A DNA stretch of 64,000 nucleotides from Cognatundibacterium luofuense (GCF_018139685.1 NZ_JAGSPN010000002.1:248001-312000), one strand, 5' to 3'. Positions 27,654 to 39,729 are shown, numbered from the stretch's first letter. Notes: generated by a model from the sequence alone, not told the origin. Translations and numbers: made by a program.

Positions 27654-29959
27654 TATGCGCGCTCCAACGAAACCTGACCGAAATAACCATTCAGATCAGT
27701 AGTTGATGATGTACCAGCCATCACACGAACAACCCCGGCTGCAAGCGCCGAATCCACTTTTGCCGTAGCCAAAACAGTTGAACTTCCCTGCGACATCTTG
27801 ACTTTATCCCCGTCAGAAATACCCGCAGAAGCAGCGACCTCAACACTGACACGCAACAACGGTGCTTTTGCATCCGCTGTAAGTTGCAAGGATTCAGCTC
27901 TGCGAACAATCGCGTCACAGCTATAAATACCTGGCTCCGCCACTAACGTGGCTAAACCCGAAACTTGTACTTGCTCAACAACAAAATGATCTGTCTTATT
28001 GGACAACTTCGACTTCCAACCATCGTTTAACACCGAATCACGAACAGCTTCAGATGTCTCAAAGTCGAAACCTGAAAGTCCGAGCAGATTACCAAGCACA
28101 CGTAACACTTTCCATGCAGGACGTGTTTCTGCCAGCGGTTTAACCACAGCGTGGAAGCTTTGCGCACGCCCTTCTGCATTAACAAAAGTGCCAGAAGTTT
28201 CGCTGAACGGAGAAACCGGGAGTAACACGTCTGCATATTCCAAGCCATGCTTAAACGGCGTCATCACAACTACCATGTCGGCTGTGGCAAGCGCTTGCTT
28301 TGCCTTACCTGCCAATGCAGCATCCGCTTCGGGTTCTGCGTGGAGTACGATGTACGCTTTCTTCGCTTCTGAAAATACTGCCGTAGCAGTTTTCTGCGGA
28401 TAGGCACCGGCGACGTAACCGCCGACAGTGTTAGCAGCTTCGGTCAGATATCCGAATTTGGAATCTGTCTGCTCAGCGATCCATGAGCACACGGAGTGCA
28501 AAACAGATGCGTCAGGATAGTTTGCTGCTGCATTCCCCAGCAAAATACCACTGTTACCAGCGAGAATTGATGCAGCCAATTTCGCAGCCGCTTCAGAAGC
28601 AACGACTTCTTTAGCAAAAGCAGGCACTGCCAGTTCTTTTTGTTTTGCAACGGAAACAGCAACCTGAATTGCAAAAGCAACCCACTCGGAAGGTGCCAAA
28701 GCTTCCTGTACGTACACAGGCATCAGCAAATCGTCTTTAACCGCGTGAACGACGCTCACACGGGATCCTGTTTTTGCTGCCTGACGGAATTTCGCTGCCA
28801 TCAGCGGGTGATCTTTTCGCAGGGAAGAACCGAAAATCAGAACATTTTTCAAGTGCGTGATTTCCTGCACGGTTCCGCCAAGCCACGGAGTGATTTTTCC
28901 ATTCAGACGGAAATCAGACTGACGGAGACGGAAGTCAATCGCATCCGAGCCAATACCTTTAATCACTTTGTTTAACAGTGACAATTCTTCCAGCGTGGAA
29001 TGCGGGGCCGCAACCGCTGCAACAGAATCTGCACCGTGTTCATGACGAATATTACGAATCCCATGGGCAACATATTCGATCGCTGTCTGCCAGTCAGTTT
29101 CCTGCCATTGACCGCCTTGCTTAATCATTGGCTTAGTCAAACGGTCAGAACCATTCAAGGCTTCATACGAGAAACGGTCACGATCAGAAATCCAGCACTC
29201 ATTGACCTCTTCATTTTCAAGAGGCACTACCCGCATCACTTTATGGTTTTTCACCTGAACAATCAGGTTAGAGCCAAGAGAATCGTGAGGAGAAACAGAT
29301 TTACGACGAGACAGTTCCCACGTACGAGCCGAATAACGGAAAGGCTTTGAAGTCAGTGCACCAACCGGGCACAGATCAATCATGTTGCCAGACAGCTCAG
29401 AATCAACAGTTTTACCGACAAAAGACGTAATTTCGGAATGCTCACCACGATTCAGCATACCAAGTTCCATTACGCCAGCGATTTCTTGACCGAAGCGAAC
29501 ACAGCGAGTGCAGTGAATGCAGCGACTCATTTCCTCCATCGAAACCAGTGGTCCGACGTCTTTATGGAACACCACACGCTTCTCTTCCTGATATCGGGAA
29601 CTAGTGCCACCATATCCGACAGCCAGATCCTGCAACTGACACTCGCCACCCTGATCACAAACCGGGCAATCCAGCGGATGGTTAATCAGAAGGAATTCCA
29701 TGACAGCTTGCTGCGCTTTCACCGCTTTATCGCTGTGAGAACGCACGATCATGCCAGGTGTGACAGGCGTTGCACATGCCGGCAAAGGCTTAGGTGCTTT
29801 CTCAACCTCAACCAGACACATACGGCAGTTAGCCGCGATTGATAATTTTTTGTGGTAGCAAAAGTGAGGGATATAGGTGCCAAGTTTATTGGCAGCATCC
29901 ATCACCATACTGCCTTCCTGCACTTCGACTTTTTTGCCGTCTATTTCGATTTCGACCAT
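27653..29959 (-). CDS. nuoG: NADH-quinone oxidoreductase subunit G
   Basis: The large iron-sulfur subunit of the peripheral arm, 768 residues. The N-terminal 2Fe-2S domain has [20 protein letters not shown]. It is followed by HxxxCxxC-type ligands in [13 protein letters not shown] and the 4Fe-4S ligands in [14 protein letters not shown]. The rest is a molybdopterin-oxidoreductase-like domain without obvious cofactor function, with a degenerate C-terminal part as in the family. I do not see the extra N7 cysteine set clearly in this copy. Confidence 0.96.
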   Translation of the reverse strand: MVEIEIDGKKVEVQEGSMVMDAANKLGTYIPHFCYHKKLSIAANCRMCLVEVEKAPKPLPACATPVTPGMIVRSHSDKAVKAQQAVMEFLLINHPLDCPVCDQGGECQLQDLAVGYGGTSSRYQEEKRVVFHKDVGPLVSMEEMSRCIHCTRCVRFGQEIAGVMELGMLNRGEHSEITSFVGKTVDSELSGNMIDLCPVGALTSKPFRYSARTWELSRRKSVSPHDSLGSNLIVQVKNHKVMRVVPLENEEVNECWISDRDRFSYEALNGSDRLTKPMIKQGGQWQETDWQTAIEYVAHGIRNIRHEHGADSVAAVAAPHSTLEELSLLNKVIKGIGSDAIDFRLRQSDFRLNGKITPWLGGTVQEITHLKNVLIFGSSLRKDHPLMAAKFRQAAKTGSRVSVVHAVKDDLLMPVYVQEALAPSEWVAFAIQVAVSVAKQKELAVPAFAKEVVASEAAAKLAASILAGNSGILLGNAAANYPDASVLHSVCSWIAEQTDSKFGYLTEAANTVGGYVAGAYPQKTATAVFSEAKKAYIVLHAEPEADAALAGKAKQALATADMVVVMTPFKHGLEYADVLLPVSPFSETSGTFVNAEGRAQSFHAVVKPLAETRPAWKVLRVLGNLLGLSGFDFETSEAVRDSVLNDGWKSKLSNKTDHFVVEQVQVSGLATLVAEPGIYSCDAIVRRAESLQLTADAKAPLLRVSVEVAASAGISDGDKVKMSQGSSTVLATAKVDSALAAGVVRVMAGTSSTTDLNGYFGQVSLERA

Positions 29960-29991
29960 GGTTTACTCTAATTGTGCTAACCGAAGCCGGC

Positions 29992-31287
29992 TTACAGATA
30001 TGCCGGAACCAAGCAATGCTTGTGCTCGATATGATATTCAAATTCTTCGCGGAAATTCTTAACAAAACCTCTTACGGGCATCGCGGCAGCGTCACCGAGC
30101 GCACAAATGGTTTTACCCTGAATATTATCCGCAATAGAATTCAGCATATCGAGATCTTCAGGGCGTCCTTTGCCATTCTCGATACGATCCACGATACGGT
30201 ACAGCCAACCCGTGCCTTCACGGCAAGGAGTACACTGACCGCAAGATTCTTCGTAATAAAAATATGACAGACGTTGTAGCGACTTCACCATACAGCGAGT
30301 TTCATCCATCACGATTACAGCGCCGGAACCAAGCATAGAGCCGGCTTTGGCAATGGAATCGTAATCGAGATCTGTTTCCATCATCACATCACCGCGAATG
30401 ACCGGCGCAGAAGAACCACCCGGAATCACCGCTTTGATTTTCTTACCACCACGCATGCCGCCCGCCAGTTCCATCAGCTTTGCAAATGGAGTACCGAGCG
30501 GAACTTCATAATTACCCGGGCGTTCAACGTCGCCTGAAATTGAGAATATCTTGGTGCCGCCGTTGTTCGGTTTACCGAGCGCGGCGTAGTTTTCACCGCC
30601 GATCGCCAGAATAAACGGCACGGCAGCAAATGTTTCTGTGTTGTTAATGGTTGTCGGTTTACCGTACAGACCAAAACTTGCCGGAAACGGCGGCTTGAAG
30701 CGTGGCTGACCTTTTTTACCCTCAAGGGATTCCAACAGTGCAGTTTCTTCGCCGCAGATATATGCGCCATAGCCGTGCGAAGCGTGCAGCTGAAACGAAA
30801 ATTCAGAACCGAGAATATTGTTACCGAGGAAACCGGCTGCGCGCGCTTCTTCCAGCGCGTCTTCAAAACGCAGATAATCCGCGAAAATTTCGCCGTGGAT
30901 GTAGTTATAGCCAACGGTAATGCCCATAGCATACGCACCGATCGCCATGCCTTCGATCAAAGCATGCGGGTTGTAGCGAATAATATCGCGGTCTTTAAAT
31001 GTACCAGGCTCGCCTTCGTCAGTGTTACAAACCAGGTATTTTTGTCCCGGATACTGACGTGGCATGAAGCTCCATTTCAACCCTGTCGGAAAACCTGCCC
31101 CGCCACGCCCGCGCAAAGAGGATGCCTTCAATTCTGCGATGATTTGTTCAGGAGGTATATTTTCAGTAAGGATGCGCTTCAGAGATTCATAACCACCACG
31201 GGCCACGTAATCCTTCAGATGCCAGTTGTCGCCGTTCAGTCCGGCGAGAATCAATGGCTTAATATGACGATCATGCAGGCATGTCAT
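29992..31287 (-). CDS. nuoF: NADH-quinone oxidoreductase subunit F
   Basis: The NADH-binding subunit with FMN and 4Fe-4S cluster N3, 431 residues. The NADH/FMN site is visible in [20 protein letters not shown] and [17 protein letters not shown], and the cluster ligands in [14 protein letters not shown] with a later Cys in [13 protein letters not shown]. The start overlaps the nuoE stop (TAATG). Confidence 0.97.
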   Translation of the reverse strand: MTCLHDRHIKPLILAGLNGDNWHLKDYVARGGYESLKRILTENIPPEQIIAELKASSLRGRGGAGFPTGLKWSFMPRQYPGQKYLVCNTDEGEPGTFKDRDIIRYNPHALIEGMAIGAYAMGITVGYNYIHGEIFADYLRFEDALEEARAAGFLGNNILGSEFSFQLHASHGYGAYICGEETALLESLEGKKGQPRFKPPFPASFGLYGKPTTINNTETFAAVPFILAIGGENYAALGKPNNGGTKIFSISGDVERPGNYEVPLGTPFAKLMELAGGMRGGKKIKAVIPGGSSAPVIRGDVMMETDLDYDSIAKAGSMLGSGAVIVMDETRCMVKSLQRLSYFYYEESCGQCTPCREGTGWLYRIVDRIENGKGRPEDLDMLNSIADNIQGKTICALGDAAAMPVRGFVKNFREEFEYHIEHKHCLVPAYL

Positions 31288-31775
31288 TATTTACTCGCCT
31301 CTTTCAATTCATTGACCAACTGATCAATTTTTTCATTCGACATAAAGCTGCACATACGTGCATTATTGACCAGCAACACCGGAGCATCACCGCAAGCGCC
31401 CATACACTCGCCCTCTACCAGAGTAAAGTTGCCGTCAGCAGTCGTCTCTCTGTAGTCAATACCCAGTTTTTGCTTCAAATGATGCGCAGCACGCTCACCG
31501 CCAGACAATACGCATGGCAGATTGGTGCAAACGGTGATCTTATGCTTACCAACCGGCTTGGTATTGAACATATTGTAGAAAGTTGCCACTTCCTGCACTG
31601 CCACCGCTGGCATGCCGATGTAGTCTGCGAGAGTCTGCATAACCTCAGGAGAAATCCAGCCGGTTTCTTCCTGCGCAATCGCAAGTGATGCGATTACCGC
31701 AGACTGACGCTGATCTGCCGGAAACTTGGCCAGCTCCCGGTCGATACGTTTAAATGCTTGCTCTGATAAAACCAT
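31287..31775 (-). CDS. nuoE: NADH-quinone oxidoreductase subunit E
   Basis: A thioredoxin-fold subunit carrying 2Fe-2S cluster N1a, 162 residues. Ligands lie in [11 protein letters not shown] and [10 protein letters not shown]. The frame extends 17 codons upstream into nuoD, but ATG 31775 ([15 protein letters not shown]) has GAGG 7 bases upstream and matches family length. It precedes nuoF with a 1-base overlap. Confidence 0.96.
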   Translation of the reverse strand: MVLSEQAFKRIDRELAKFPADQRQSAVIASLAIAQEETGWISPEVMQTLADYIGMPAVAVQEVATFYNMFNTKPVGKHKITVCTNLPCVLSGGERAAHHLKQKLGIDYRETTADGNFTLVEGECMGACGDAPVLLVNNARMCSFMSNEKIDQLVNELKEASK

Positions 31776-31809
31776 AGCTAATGCCTCAAATTTACGCTGA
31801 TCGCGTCTC

Positions 31810-33063
31810 TTATCTGTCAATTTCACCGAAAACGATATCCTGAGTGCCGATAATCGTTACAGCATCAGCAATCATGTGACCTTTAGCCATCATATCCAGA
31901 CCTTGCAAATGAGCAAAACCAGGAGCACGGATCTTCAGACGATAAGGTTTGTTGGCGCCGTCAGATACCAGATAAATACCGAATTCACCTTTTGGATGCT
32001 CAACTGCAGCGTAAGCTTCGCCCTCAGGAACATGGAAACCTTCAGTAAATAACTTAAAGTGGTGAATCAGATCTTCCATGTTGGACTTCATATCCACACG
32101 CTTCGGAGGAGCCACTTTGAGATTGTCGGTAATGACAGGACCCGGATTTTTACGCAGCCAGTCGATACACTGCTTGATAATACGGTTCGACTGACGCATT
32201 TCCTCGATACGCACCAGATAGCGATCATAACTATCGCCATTCACGCCAACAGGGATATCGAAATCCAGACGATCATAAACTTCGTATGGCTGCTTCTTAC
32301 GGACATCCCATGCAATACCAGAACCGCGCAACATTGCACCAGTAAAGCCCATTGCAAGCGCTTGCTCAGGTGAAACCACACCAACACCGACAAGACGCTG
32401 TTTCCAGATTCGGTTATCTGTCAGCAGTGTCTCGTATTCATCTACGTATTTCGGAAAACGTTTTGTGAAATCGTCGAGGAAGTCAAGCAAAGAACCCTGG
32501 CGAGTTTCATTCAGCTCGCGAATCGCTTTCTCATTACGGATTTTAGATGCTGCATACTGCGGCATTTTTTCCGGCAGATCGCGGTAAACGCCGCCCGGGC
32601 GGTAGTAAGCGGCATGCATACGCGCACCGGAGACCGCCTCATAGCAGTCCATCAGATCTTCACGCTCACGGAATGCATACAACATCACTGCCATCGCACC
32701 AACGTCGAGCGCATGACAACCAACCCACAGCAAATGGTTCAGCAAACGTGTTACTTCATCAAACATGACGCGAATGTACTGAGCGCGCAAAGGCACTTCG
32801 ATACCCAGCAGCTTCTCAATAGACATCACATACGCGTGCTCATTCATCATCATCGACACATAGTCGAGACGATCCATGTAAGGCACGGATTGCAGGAAAG
32901 TTTTTTGTTCAGCCAACTTTTCGGTTGCACGATGCAACAAACCGATATGCGGATCGGCACGCTGAATCACCTCACCATCGAGCTCAAGCACGAGACGCAA
33001 CACACCGTGCGCAGCAGGATGCTGAGGACCAAAGTTCAAGGTATAGTTTTTAATTTCAGCCAT
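31810..33063 (-). CDS. nuoD: NADH-quinone oxidoreductase subunit D
   Basis: The 49-kDa-type subunit lining the quinone cavity, 417 residues, distantly related to the large subunit of NiFe hydrogenases but without the metal-binding Cys. It contains [20 protein letters not shown] near the N-terminus, whose His contacts quinone, and ends DIVFGEIDR. It overlaps nuoC by one base. It is a separate gene, not the NuoCD fusion of enterobacteria. Confidence 0.98.
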   Translation of the reverse strand: MAEIKNYTLNFGPQHPAAHGVLRLVLELDGEVIQRADPHIGLLHRATEKLAEQKTFLQSVPYMDRLDYVSMMMNEHAYVMSIEKLLGIEVPLRAQYIRVMFDEVTRLLNHLLWVGCHALDVGAMAVMLYAFREREDLMDCYEAVSGARMHAAYYRPGGVYRDLPEKMPQYAASKIRNEKAIRELNETRQGSLLDFLDDFTKRFPKYVDEYETLLTDNRIWKQRLVGVGVVSPEQALAMGFTGAMLRGSGIAWDVRKKQPYEVYDRLDFDIPVGVNGDSYDRYLVRIEEMRQSNRIIKQCIDWLRKNPGPVITDNLKVAPPKRVDMKSNMEDLIHHFKLFTEGFHVPEGEAYAAVEHPKGEFGIYLVSDGANKPYRLKIRAPGFAHLQGLDMMAKGHMIADAVTIIGTQDIVFGEIDR

Positions 33064-33659
33064 TATTTCACCCCGTAGTTCTCTTCACGGATCACACGCG
33101 GCGTATTTTCGCGCGGCTCAATCGTGACAGGCTGATACACAACGCGTTTCTGCACGTCATCGTATTTCATCTCAACATAACCTGAAACCGGGAAGTCTTT
33201 ACGGAACGGGTGACCGATGAAGCCGTAATCTGTCAGGATACGGCGCAAGTCGTTGTGACCATCAAACAGAATACCGTAAAGATCAAATGCTTCGCGCTCA
33301 TACCAGTTTGCAGCAGGCCATACATCCACCAGGGATGCAACAACCGGCATATCATCATCGGCGGCAAAAACACGAACGCGCAAACGCCAGTTATTTTTTA
33401 CAGACAACAAATGAGAGACAACAGCAAAACGCTGCCCCTCCCAAACATCATCACCATAGGATGAGTAATCCATACCGCACAAATCAATCAGCTGCTCAAA
33501 TGCAGTTTCGGTACGATCGCGCAAATCGCGCATCACACCCAGATATTCGGCAGGTGACACAACAATTGTCAGCTCACCAAGTGCATTTTTCAAACTGACG
33601 ATACGTTCACCGACAACGGCATTTACCGCCGCTTCAAGTTGCTCGAGTTTGCTTGTCAT
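33063..33659 (-). CDS. nuoC: NADH-quinone oxidoreductase subunit C
   Basis: The 30-kDa-type connecting subunit, 198 residues, without cofactors. The family signature is visible in [20 protein letters not shown] and [19 protein letters not shown]. The stop overlaps the nuoD start. Confidence 0.97.
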   Translation of the reverse strand: MTSKLEQLEAAVNAVVGERIVSLKNALGELTIVVSPAEYLGVMRDLRDRTETAFEQLIDLCGMDYSSYGDDVWEGQRFAVVSHLLSVKNNWRLRVRVFAADDDMPVVASLVDVWPAANWYEREAFDLYGILFDGHNDLRRILTDYGFIGHPFRKDFPVSGYVEMKYDDVQKRVVYQPVTIEPRENTPRVIREENYGVK

Positions 33660-33687
33660 AATCAGAGACTACCCTCAACAACAATGC

Positions 33688-34164
33688 TCAACGAGCGATT
33701 GTATTGGTACGTTTAATTTTATTTTGCAGCTGAATGATGCCGTATAACAAAGCTTCAGCTGTCGGAGGACATCCCGGCACATAAATATCAACCGGAACAA
33801 TACGGTCGCATCCACGTACAACAGAATACGAATAGTGATAGTAACCACCACCATTCGCACACGAACCCATGGAAATAACCCAGCGTGGCTCAGCCATCTG
33901 GTCATAAACTTTGCGAAGCGCAGGAGCCATTTTATTGCAGAGCGTACCCGCAACAATCATCACGTCAGACTGACGCGGAGATGGACGGAACACCACACCG
34001 AAACGATCAAGATCGTAACGCGAGCAACCCGCGTGAATCATCTCAACCGCACAGCATGCGAGACCAAAAGTCATTGGCCACATGGACCCTGTACGGGTCC
34101 AGTTAATCAGCTTATCGGCCGTCGTCGTGACAAAGCCTTCACTCAAAACACCATCAATTGCCAT
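33688..34164 (-). CDS. nuoB: NADH-quinone oxidoreductase subunit B
   Basis: The 158-residue subunit holding terminal cluster N2, which reduces quinone. The tandem cysteines are in [13 protein letters not shown], and further ligands are in [11 protein letters not shown] and [13 protein letters not shown] 23-residue polar start precedes the fold. It lies 6 bases after nuoA. Confidence 0.98.
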   Translation of the reverse strand: MAIDGVLSEGFVTTTADKLINWTRTGSMWPMTFGLACCAVEMIHAGCSRYDLDRFGVVFRPSPRQSDVMIVAGTLCNKMAPALRKVYDQMAEPRWVISMGSCANGGGYYHYSYSVVRGCDRIVPVDIYVPGCPPTAEALLYGIIQLQNKIKRTNTIAR

Positions 34165-34170
34165 ATCGCA

Positions 34171-34530
34171 TCACTCCCAATCCAGAGCGCCTTTTTTCCA
34201 GATGTACCAGAAACCCACAGCAAACTCCAACACAAAGCCGAGCATAATCAGGAAACCCGACCAGCCCAGATCACGCATTGCAACACCCCATGGGAAGAAA
34301 AATGCTGTTTCGAGATCAAACAGAATAAACAGAATCGCAATGAGGTAGTAACGCACGTCAAATTTCATGCGCGCATCCTCAAAGGCTTCAAAGCCACATT
34401 CGTAAGGAGATGTTTTTTGCGAATCAGGTCTGTGCGGAGCAACTAAGCGCCCCAGAATTTGCGGAACGACACCAACGCCGATACCAACAAGAAGAAACAA
34501 GAGAACGGGGAAATAATTTTCGAGGTTCAC
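34171..34530 (-). CDS. nuoA: NADH-quinone oxidoreductase subunit A
   Basis: A 119-residue, three-helix membrane subunit at the quinone end. The conserved loop [20 protein letters not shown] contains the family Cys. The start codon is GTG at 34530 with a weak AGGT ribosome site. This is the first gene of an unbroken nuoA-N operon. The tRNA-Leu gene lies about 100 bases upstream on the same strand and could share its transcript. Confidence 0.96.
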   Translation of the reverse strand: MNLENYFPVLLFLLVGIGVGVVPQILGRLVAPHRPDSQKTSPYECGFEAFEDARMKFDVRYYLIAILFILFDLETAFFFPWGVAMRDLGWSGFLIMLGFVLEFAVGFWYIWKKGALDWE

Positions 34531-34627
34531 GTTAGGCTACCTGTAATTGAACGCCATATTTGAAGAAAACTGCACTTTACACACTATGCAGCCCCTCCTC
34601 GAGACAGCCAGAAGATCTGACTTTATT

Positions 34628-34712
34628 TGGTGCCGACGACGAGACTCGAACTCGTACAGCTTGCGCCACTACCCCCTCAAGATAGCGTGTCTACCAATTT
34701 CACCACGTCGGC
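34628..34712 (-). tRNA. tRNA-Leu (anticodon GAG)
   Basis: An 85-nt class II tRNA with encoded CCA. It starts GCCGACGTGGTGAAATTGGT, with anticodon arm CTATC-TTGAGGG-GGTAG (GAG), a short variable arm and T arm GAGTTCGAGTCTC. The acceptor stem GCCGACG pairs with CGTCGGC. It lies between secG and nuoA. Confidence 0.95.
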
Positions 34713-34723
34713 TGGAGCCCAGC

Positions 34724-34752
34724 ATTGTACTACGTCTAACAATCTAATTCAA
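34724..34752 (-). promoter_or_regulatory. Promoter of tRNA-Leu
   Basis: On the minus strand TTGAAT (34747-34752) and TACAAT (34724-34729) are spaced by 17 bases, with the tRNA beginning 11 bases downstream of the -10 hexamer. Confidence 0.65.
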
Positions 34753-34802
34753 TGCAGGCCACAAATAATTTGCTTCGATCAACTGTCTGCTGCAACACTT
34801 AT

Positions 34803-35156
34803 TTATTTAGGGATTTGTGTACCCTGAGACTCTGCAGGCGCCGATGCAGGAGCCGCCGGTGCAGCTGGCTGCGTCGCCGCAGGCAGGGAATCCAGAACAG
34901 TACCGCCACTTGCTTTTTTACCGGACGCCACAATACTCAGACCCAGAGTCGCGACAAAAAACACTACTGCACATACCGCAGTAGCGCGGGAGAAAAAGCT
35001 TGCTGAACCGCTGGCACCAAACAGACTGCCGGATGCGCCTGAGCCAAACGATGCACCCATATCAGCACCCTTGCCATGCTGGATCAGAACCAGCCCGATA
35101 ATCGCGATCGCAGAAACGACCTGCAACACGATCAGTAAGGTATAAAACGCTTGCAT
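34803..35156 (-). CDS. secG: Protein translocase subunit SecG
   Basis: A small membrane partner of SecYE that helps protein export across the inner membrane. The 117 residues have two helices (about 4-24 and 55-75) and the conserved loop LVLIQHGKGADMGASFGSGA between them. The C-terminal tail is rich in Ala, Pro and Ser, longer than in E. coli but usual for this group. It follows tpiA by 33 bases and precedes tRNA-Leu. Confidence 0.95.
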   Translation of the reverse strand: MQAFYTLLIVLQVVSAIAIIGLVLIQHGKGADMGASFGSGASGSLFGASGSASFFSRATAVCAVVFFVATLGLSIVASGKKASGGTVLDSLPAATQPAAPAAPASAPAESQGTQIPK

Positions 35157-35189
35157 TAACTTACCCTAGAAGACAAAAAAAAGACTTTA

Positions 35190-35939
35190 TCAGACAGCAG
35201 CAATAATTGCGAGGAAATCATTCGCCTTGAGCGCTGCGCCACCAATCAAACCACCATCAATGTCTGTCTGACGCAATAACTCAGCAGCATTGTCTGGTTT
35301 CATACTGCCGCCGTACAGAATTTTGACGGTTGCCGCGGCTTCAGCACTGAACGATGCAATTGCCTGACGTAAAAATGCATGCACTTCCTGCGCCATTTCC
35401 GGTGTAGCAGTTTTACCCGTACCAATCGCCCACACAGGCTCATACGCAACAACTATTTTTGCGATGTCCGCAGACTCCAGTTTTTCCAGTACTGCTTTGA
35501 GTTGCGCACCAACCACTGCATCAGTTGCACCGGACTCACGCTGCTCCAGTGTTTCGCCAACACAAACGATCGGAGTCAGGCCTGCGCGCAGTGCCTGCAG
35601 GGTTTTCGCTGCAACAATCTGATCGCTCTCAGCATGATAAGAACGACGCTCAGAGTGACCCAGAATCACATAAGTGCAACCAACATCACGCAACATACCG
35701 GCAGAAACTTCTGAAGTGTATGCACCGGCATCATGTACGGAACAATCCTGTGCACCGACCGCAACAGATGTACCCTGTACTTTTTCCAGCGCCTGCGTCA
35801 GGTATGGATATGGCGGGCAAACCAGAACATCTGCCTTTGCAGCATCAAAGCCCGCAGCCGAAATTTCTGCCAGCAGCGTTGCATTTGCCGAGACAGAGCC
35901 ATTCATTTTCCAGTTACCTGCAATAAGTTTACGTCGCAT
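35190..35939 (-). CDS. tpiA: Triosephosphate isomerase
   Basis: Interconverts dihydroxyacetone phosphate and glyceraldehyde 3-phosphate in glycolysis and gluconeogenesis. The 249-residue TIM barrel has the N-terminal AGNWKMNG lysine, the catalytic His in [10 protein letters not shown], the catalytic Glu in [18 protein letters not shown] with the mobile loop, and the phosphate-binding ILYGGSMKP. It heads the tpiA-secG pair. Confidence 0.98.
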   Translation of the reverse strand: MRRKLIAGNWKMNGSVSANATLLAEISAAGFDAAKADVLVCPPYPYLTQALEKVQGTSVAVGAQDCSVHDAGAYTSEVSAGMLRDVGCTYVILGHSERRSYHAESDQIVAAKTLQALRAGLTPIVCVGETLEQRESGATDAVVGAQLKAVLEKLESADIAKIVVAYEPVWAIGTGKTATPEMAQEVHAFLRQAIASFSAEAAATVKILYGGSMKPDNAAELLRQTDIDGGLIGGAALKANDFLAIIAAV

Positions 35940-36009
35940 AGCGCTCTCAGATTAGTAGTCAAATAACCCGCGATTGTATCCTGCGTTCAATTTGAAGGTC
36001 AAACTGGTA

Positions 36010-36990
36010 TCAGTTGAGCTTCAGCATAATTTTGCCAATATGCTGCGAGCTTTCCATCAAACGATGCGCTTCAGCCACCTCATCCAGACCGAATACGCTG
36101 TGAATGACAGGTCTGACCTTCCCCTGCTCCAGCAATGGCCAGACATACTCTCTGACTGAGTTCGCCAGCGCAGCCTTAAAGTCATGCGGACGGGCGCGTA
36201 GTGTCGAGCCTGTAATTGTCAGCCGGCGACGCAGAATCTGCGCCATATCCACTTCTGCCTTCACGCCGCCCATGACCGCAATAATCACCAGCCGTCCGTC
36301 ATCTGCGAGCAAACTCACTTCTTTCGGCACATAACTACCTGCCACCATATCCAGAATCACATCCATGCCGCGGCCATCATTGGCAGCGCGTAATTGCTCA
36401 AAACAATCTTCTTCACGATAGTTGATACACGCCACTGCACCGAGCTCCTGGGCAAACCGGCACTTATCCGCACTGCCCGCCGTGGCAAACACTTTGACGC
36501 CCATCGCAGTTGCGATCTGAATAGCTGTGACGCCGATACCGGATGTGCCACCCTGAACCAGCAGACTCTCGCCTGCTTTCAGACGTGCGCGGTCAAACAG
36601 ATTACTCCAGACAGTAAAGCAGGTTTCCGGCAAAGAAGCCGCCTGGATCATATCCAGCCCTTGTGGAACGGGAAGACAATGTGCGACCGGCGCAACGCAA
36701 TACTCCGCATATGCGCCGCCTGCCAGCAATGCGCATACCTGATCGCCGATCTGATAGCCAGATCCCGCGAGATCTCCGCCAGCGATTTCCCCCGCCACTT
36801 CCAGCCCCGGAATCAGGGTAACGCCAGGCGGCGGCGCATAATGACCCTTGCGCTGCAACACATCCGGCCGGTTTACACCGGCTGCATGCACTTTGATCAG
36901 CACTTCCGCTTTGCCCGGCACTGGTACAGGCATCTCAGCGACCTGCAAGACTTCCGGCCCGCCGAATGCAGTTATTTCTATCGCACGCAT
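36010..36990 (-). CDS. NAD(P)H quinone oxidoreductase, zinc-independent MDR family
   Basis: A 326-residue medium-chain reductase of the quinone oxidoreductase/PIG3 type. The GroES-like domain (about 1-130) contains HAAGVNRPDVLQRKGHYAPP and lacks catalytic zinc cysteines. The Rossmann domain has LLVQGGTSGIGVTAIQIATA. A likely role is one- or two-electron reduction of quinones or enones with NADPH. Three consecutive ATG codons begin the frame, and AAGGA abuts the first, so the third (36990) has correct spacing. Confidence 0.9.
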   Translation of the reverse strand: MRAIEITAFGGPEVLQVAEMPVPVPGKAEVLIKVHAAGVNRPDVLQRKGHYAPPPGVTLIPGLEVAGEIAGGDLAGSGYQIGDQVCALLAGGAYAEYCVAPVAHCLPVPQGLDMIQAASLPETCFTVWSNLFDRARLKAGESLLVQGGTSGIGVTAIQIATAMGVKVFATAGSADKCRFAQELGAVACINYREEDCFEQLRAANDGRGMDVILDMVAGSYVPKEVSLLADDGRLVIIAVMGGVKAEVDMAQILRRRLTITGSTLRARPHDFKAALANSVREYVWPLLEQGKVRPVIHSVFGLDEVAEAHRLMESSQHIGKIMLKLN

Positions 36991-37120
36991 CATCATTCCT
37001 TCTGATTAAGTTTCCGTTCGCAACGGAATATTACCCCATCCAGCAAGCTCGGTAGGCGACTCGCCAGTACAGCTCCAAGCGAGCGAAGCCTGACACACGG
37101 AGGCTGTTACACGTTCTGAC

Positions 37121-37220
37121 TGTGCAAATCTCGTCATTTTACTTTTACTGAAGTCCGGACTTTCTGCCGACAACCGCCAGATCGGTATGCCGGAATCCGC
37201 ATTTTGCCCATTTTTGACAC
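37121..37220 (+). repeat. Interspersed hairpin repeat, copy 3
   Basis: TGTGCAAATCTCGTCAT opens the copy. The core CGGACTTTCTGC pairs with GCCGGAATCCG (one mismatch, one bulge). Unlike the other copies, it is antisense to both flanking genes. Confidence 0.8.
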
Positions 37221-37323
37221 AAAACCAGCCATTTCTGGTGTCGCTATCGTGATGATGCGATCAAACAGTAAATCTGACCTGACCAGCCACGCGCGTCCCC
37301 TCCGGCAAGTAAGTCGAGGCCAT

Positions 37324-37358
37324 AAAAAAACACCGCCCGGTTGAGGGGCGGTGTTTTT
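37324..37358 (-). terminator. Terminator after pnp
   Basis: CACCGCCC and GGGCGGTG form an 8-bp stem with A-rich left and T-rich right flanks, 39 bases after the pnp stop. It is functional-looking in both directions. Confidence 0.8.
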
Positions 37359-37396
37359 CAGTTGCCAATACAATCCGCACGGGGCGGACTAAGGCA

Positions 37397-39526
37397 TTAC
37401 TGTTGTTGCTGCTGTTGCTGCTCGTCTTCTGCTGCGACGGCTTTCATCGACAGTTTGAAGCGACCACGGTCATCCGTTTCCAGCACTTTCACGCGGACAA
37501 CCTGACCTTCTTTGAGGTAATCAGCAACAGCGTTTACACGCTCGTTGGCGATCTGGCTGATGTGCAGCAAGCCATCTTTACCCGGCATGATTTGCACGAT
37601 TGCGCCGAAGTCCAGCAGTTTCAGAACGGTACCATCATAAACTTTACCCACTTCCACTTCCGCAGTCAGCGCTTCGATACGACGTTTCGCTTCCTGACCG
37701 GCAGCCGCGTCAACGGATGCAATCGTCACAACGCCTTCATCGCTGATATCGATCTGTGTACCTGTTTCTTCTGTCAGGGCACGGATCACTGCACCACCTT
37801 TACCGATCACATCACGGATTTTTTCCGGATTGATTTTCAGAGTGATCAGGCGTGGCGCAAAGTCAGACAATTCTGTACGGCCGGCAGGAACAGCTTCCTG
37901 CATTTTGCCCAGAATATGGATACGGCCTTCTTTTGCCTGTGCCAGCGCGACTTCCATGATTTCTTTAGTGATACCCTGGATTTTGATATCCATCTGCAGT
38001 GCAGTAATGCCTTCAGCAGTACCAGCTACTTTGAAGTCCATGTCGCCGAGGTGATCTTCGTCGCCGAGGATGTCAGTCAGAACAGCAAATTTGTTACCGT
38101 CTTTGATCAGGCCCATTGCGATACCGGCAACGTGTGCTTTCATCGGAACACCAGCGTCCATCAGTGCCAGGCAGCCGCCGCAGACGGAAGCCATCGAAGA
38201 AGAACCATTGGATTCAGTGATTTCAGAAACCAGACGTACGGAATAGCTGAATTCATCTGCTGCCGGCAGTGCTGCCTGCAGTGCACGTTTTGCCAGACGG
38301 CCATGGCCGATTTCGCGGCGTTTTGGCGAGCCAACGCGACCAGTTTCACCGGTTGCAAACGGAGGCATGTTGTAGTGCAGCATGAAGCGTTCGGAGTATT
38401 CACCGGTCAGCGCATCGATTTTTTGCTCGTCGCGTGCTGTACCCAGTGTTGCAATCACCAGCGCCTGTGTTTCACCACGGGTGAACAGTGCTGTACCGTG
38501 GGTACGTGGCAGGATGCCTGTGCTGATCGTGATAGGACGCACAGTGCGTGTGTCACGACCGTCGATACGTGGTTCGCCGTTCAGAATCTGGGAACGAACG
38601 ATACGTGCTTCCAGATCAAACAGAATGTTGCTGACTTCAGAAGAATCAGGCTCTGCTTCGCCTTTAGCAGCAGCTTGCTCAGCCAGTGCTGCGGTAACAG
38701 CGGCGTGCGCAACTTTGATTTCCGTTGTACGCGCTTGTTTTTCTTTGATTTGATACGCAGCGCGCATCAGTGGCTCAGCCACTTCTGTCACAGCAGCGAT
38801 CAGTGCTTCATTTTTAGCAGGTGCAGTCCAGGTAGATTCTGGTTTGCCAGCATCGCGTACCAGTTCGTGGATTGCATCGATCACGACTTTCATCTGATCG
38901 TGGCCGTAAACCACCGCGCCCAGCATCACTTCTTCAGACAATTGCTGCGCTTCGGATTCCACCATCAGCACCGCTGCTTCGGTACCGGCAACAACCAGAT
39001 CCAGAGCAGAAGTTTTGATTTCGGTTGCAGTCGGGTTCAGCAGGTACTGACCATCAACATAACCAACACGCGCCGCACCCAGCGGACCATTGAACGGAAT
39101 GCCTGCCAACGAAATCGCAGCAGAAGCACCGATCATGGAAATGATATCCGGATCAATTTCAGGATTGACGGACAGAACATGCACGATCACCTGAACTTCA
39201 TTCAGGTAACCTTCCGGGAACAGAGGACGGATCGGACGATCGATCAGACGCGATGTCAGTGTTTCTTTCTCTGTCGGACGGCCTTCACGTTTGAAGAAGC
39301 CACCCGGAATACGGCCCGCAGCATAGCTTTTTTCCATGTAGTCTACGGTCAGCGGGAAAAAGTCCTGGCCAGGTTTCACGTCTTTTTTCGCAACAACAGT
39401 TGCCAGAACAACCGTGTCATCCATCGATGCCATCACGGCGCCGGATGCCTGACGGGCGATTTCACCGGTTTCCAGTTTGACTGTATGGTTACCGTATTGG
39501 AAGGTTTTAGTTACTTTATTAAACAC
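37397..39526 (-). CDS. pnp: Polyribonucleotide nucleotidyltransferase
   Basis: The phosphorolytic 3'-5' exoribonuclease of the RNA degradosome. The 709 residues show two RNase PH domains (about 10-210 and 310-540), the helical linker between them, KH (about 555-610, [19 protein letters not shown]) and S1 (about 622-690, [20 protein letters not shown]). The tail ends in a run of seven glutamines. The start is GTG at 39526, with AAGGA 7 bases upstream. It follows rpsO with an intervening terminator, as in E. coli. Confidence 0.98.
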   Translation of the reverse strand: MFNKVTKTFQYGNHTVKLETGEIARQASGAVMASMDDTVVLATVVAKKDVKPGQDFFPLTVDYMEKSYAAGRIPGGFFKREGRPTEKETLTSRLIDRPIRPLFPEGYLNEVQVIVHVLSVNPEIDPDIISMIGASAAISLAGIPFNGPLGAARVGYVDGQYLLNPTATEIKTSALDLVVAGTEAAVLMVESEAQQLSEEVMLGAVVYGHDQMKVVIDAIHELVRDAGKPESTWTAPAKNEALIAAVTEVAEPLMRAAYQIKEKQARTTEIKVAHAAVTAALAEQAAAKGEAEPDSSEVSNILFDLEARIVRSQILNGEPRIDGRDTRTVRPITISTGILPRTHGTALFTRGETQALVIATLGTARDEQKIDALTGEYSERFMLHYNMPPFATGETGRVGSPKRREIGHGRLAKRALQAALPAADEFSYSVRLVSEITESNGSSSMASVCGGCLALMDAGVPMKAHVAGIAMGLIKDGNKFAVLTDILGDEDHLGDMDFKVAGTAEGITALQMDIKIQGITKEIMEVALAQAKEGRIHILGKMQEAVPAGRTELSDFAPRLITLKINPEKIRDVIGKGGAVIRALTEETGTQIDISDEGVVTIASVDAAAGQEAKRRIEALTAEVEVGKVYDGTVLKLLDFGAIVQIMPGKDGLLHISQIANERVNAVADYLKEGQVVRVKVLETDDRGRFKLSMKAVAAEDEQQQQQQQ

Positions 39527-39664
39527 AATGTGTCCTTTCTGATTTGCCGACAGAATTTCAGGCGCTGTCGTTCACCTCACCACGCGCAGTCTTACGACCA
39601 CGGATTGCAGCACGTCCTGCATTCAGCGCAGAAACATACCACGAAAACGAATGCAAAATACAAA

Positions 39665-39703
39665 CAAAAAGCCTGTGACAGCAGCACTGTCACAGGCTTT
39701 TTT
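39665..39703 (-). terminator. Terminator between rpsO and pnp
   Basis: GCCTGTGACAG and CTGTCACAGGC form a perfect 11-bp stem with a CAGCA loop, flanked by A5 and T5. Partial readthrough would supply pnp. Confidence 0.85.
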
Positions 39704-39729
39704 ATGCAACTTTTGCGAAAAAGTGCAAA

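Larger units (their letters stand above)
36991..37396. other. Intergenic region between pnp and the quinone reductase
   Basis: About 400 bases without a gene. It holds a copy of the interspersed repeat (37121-37220), here opposite in orientation to both neighbours, and the pnp terminator (37324-37358). Confidence 0.65.
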
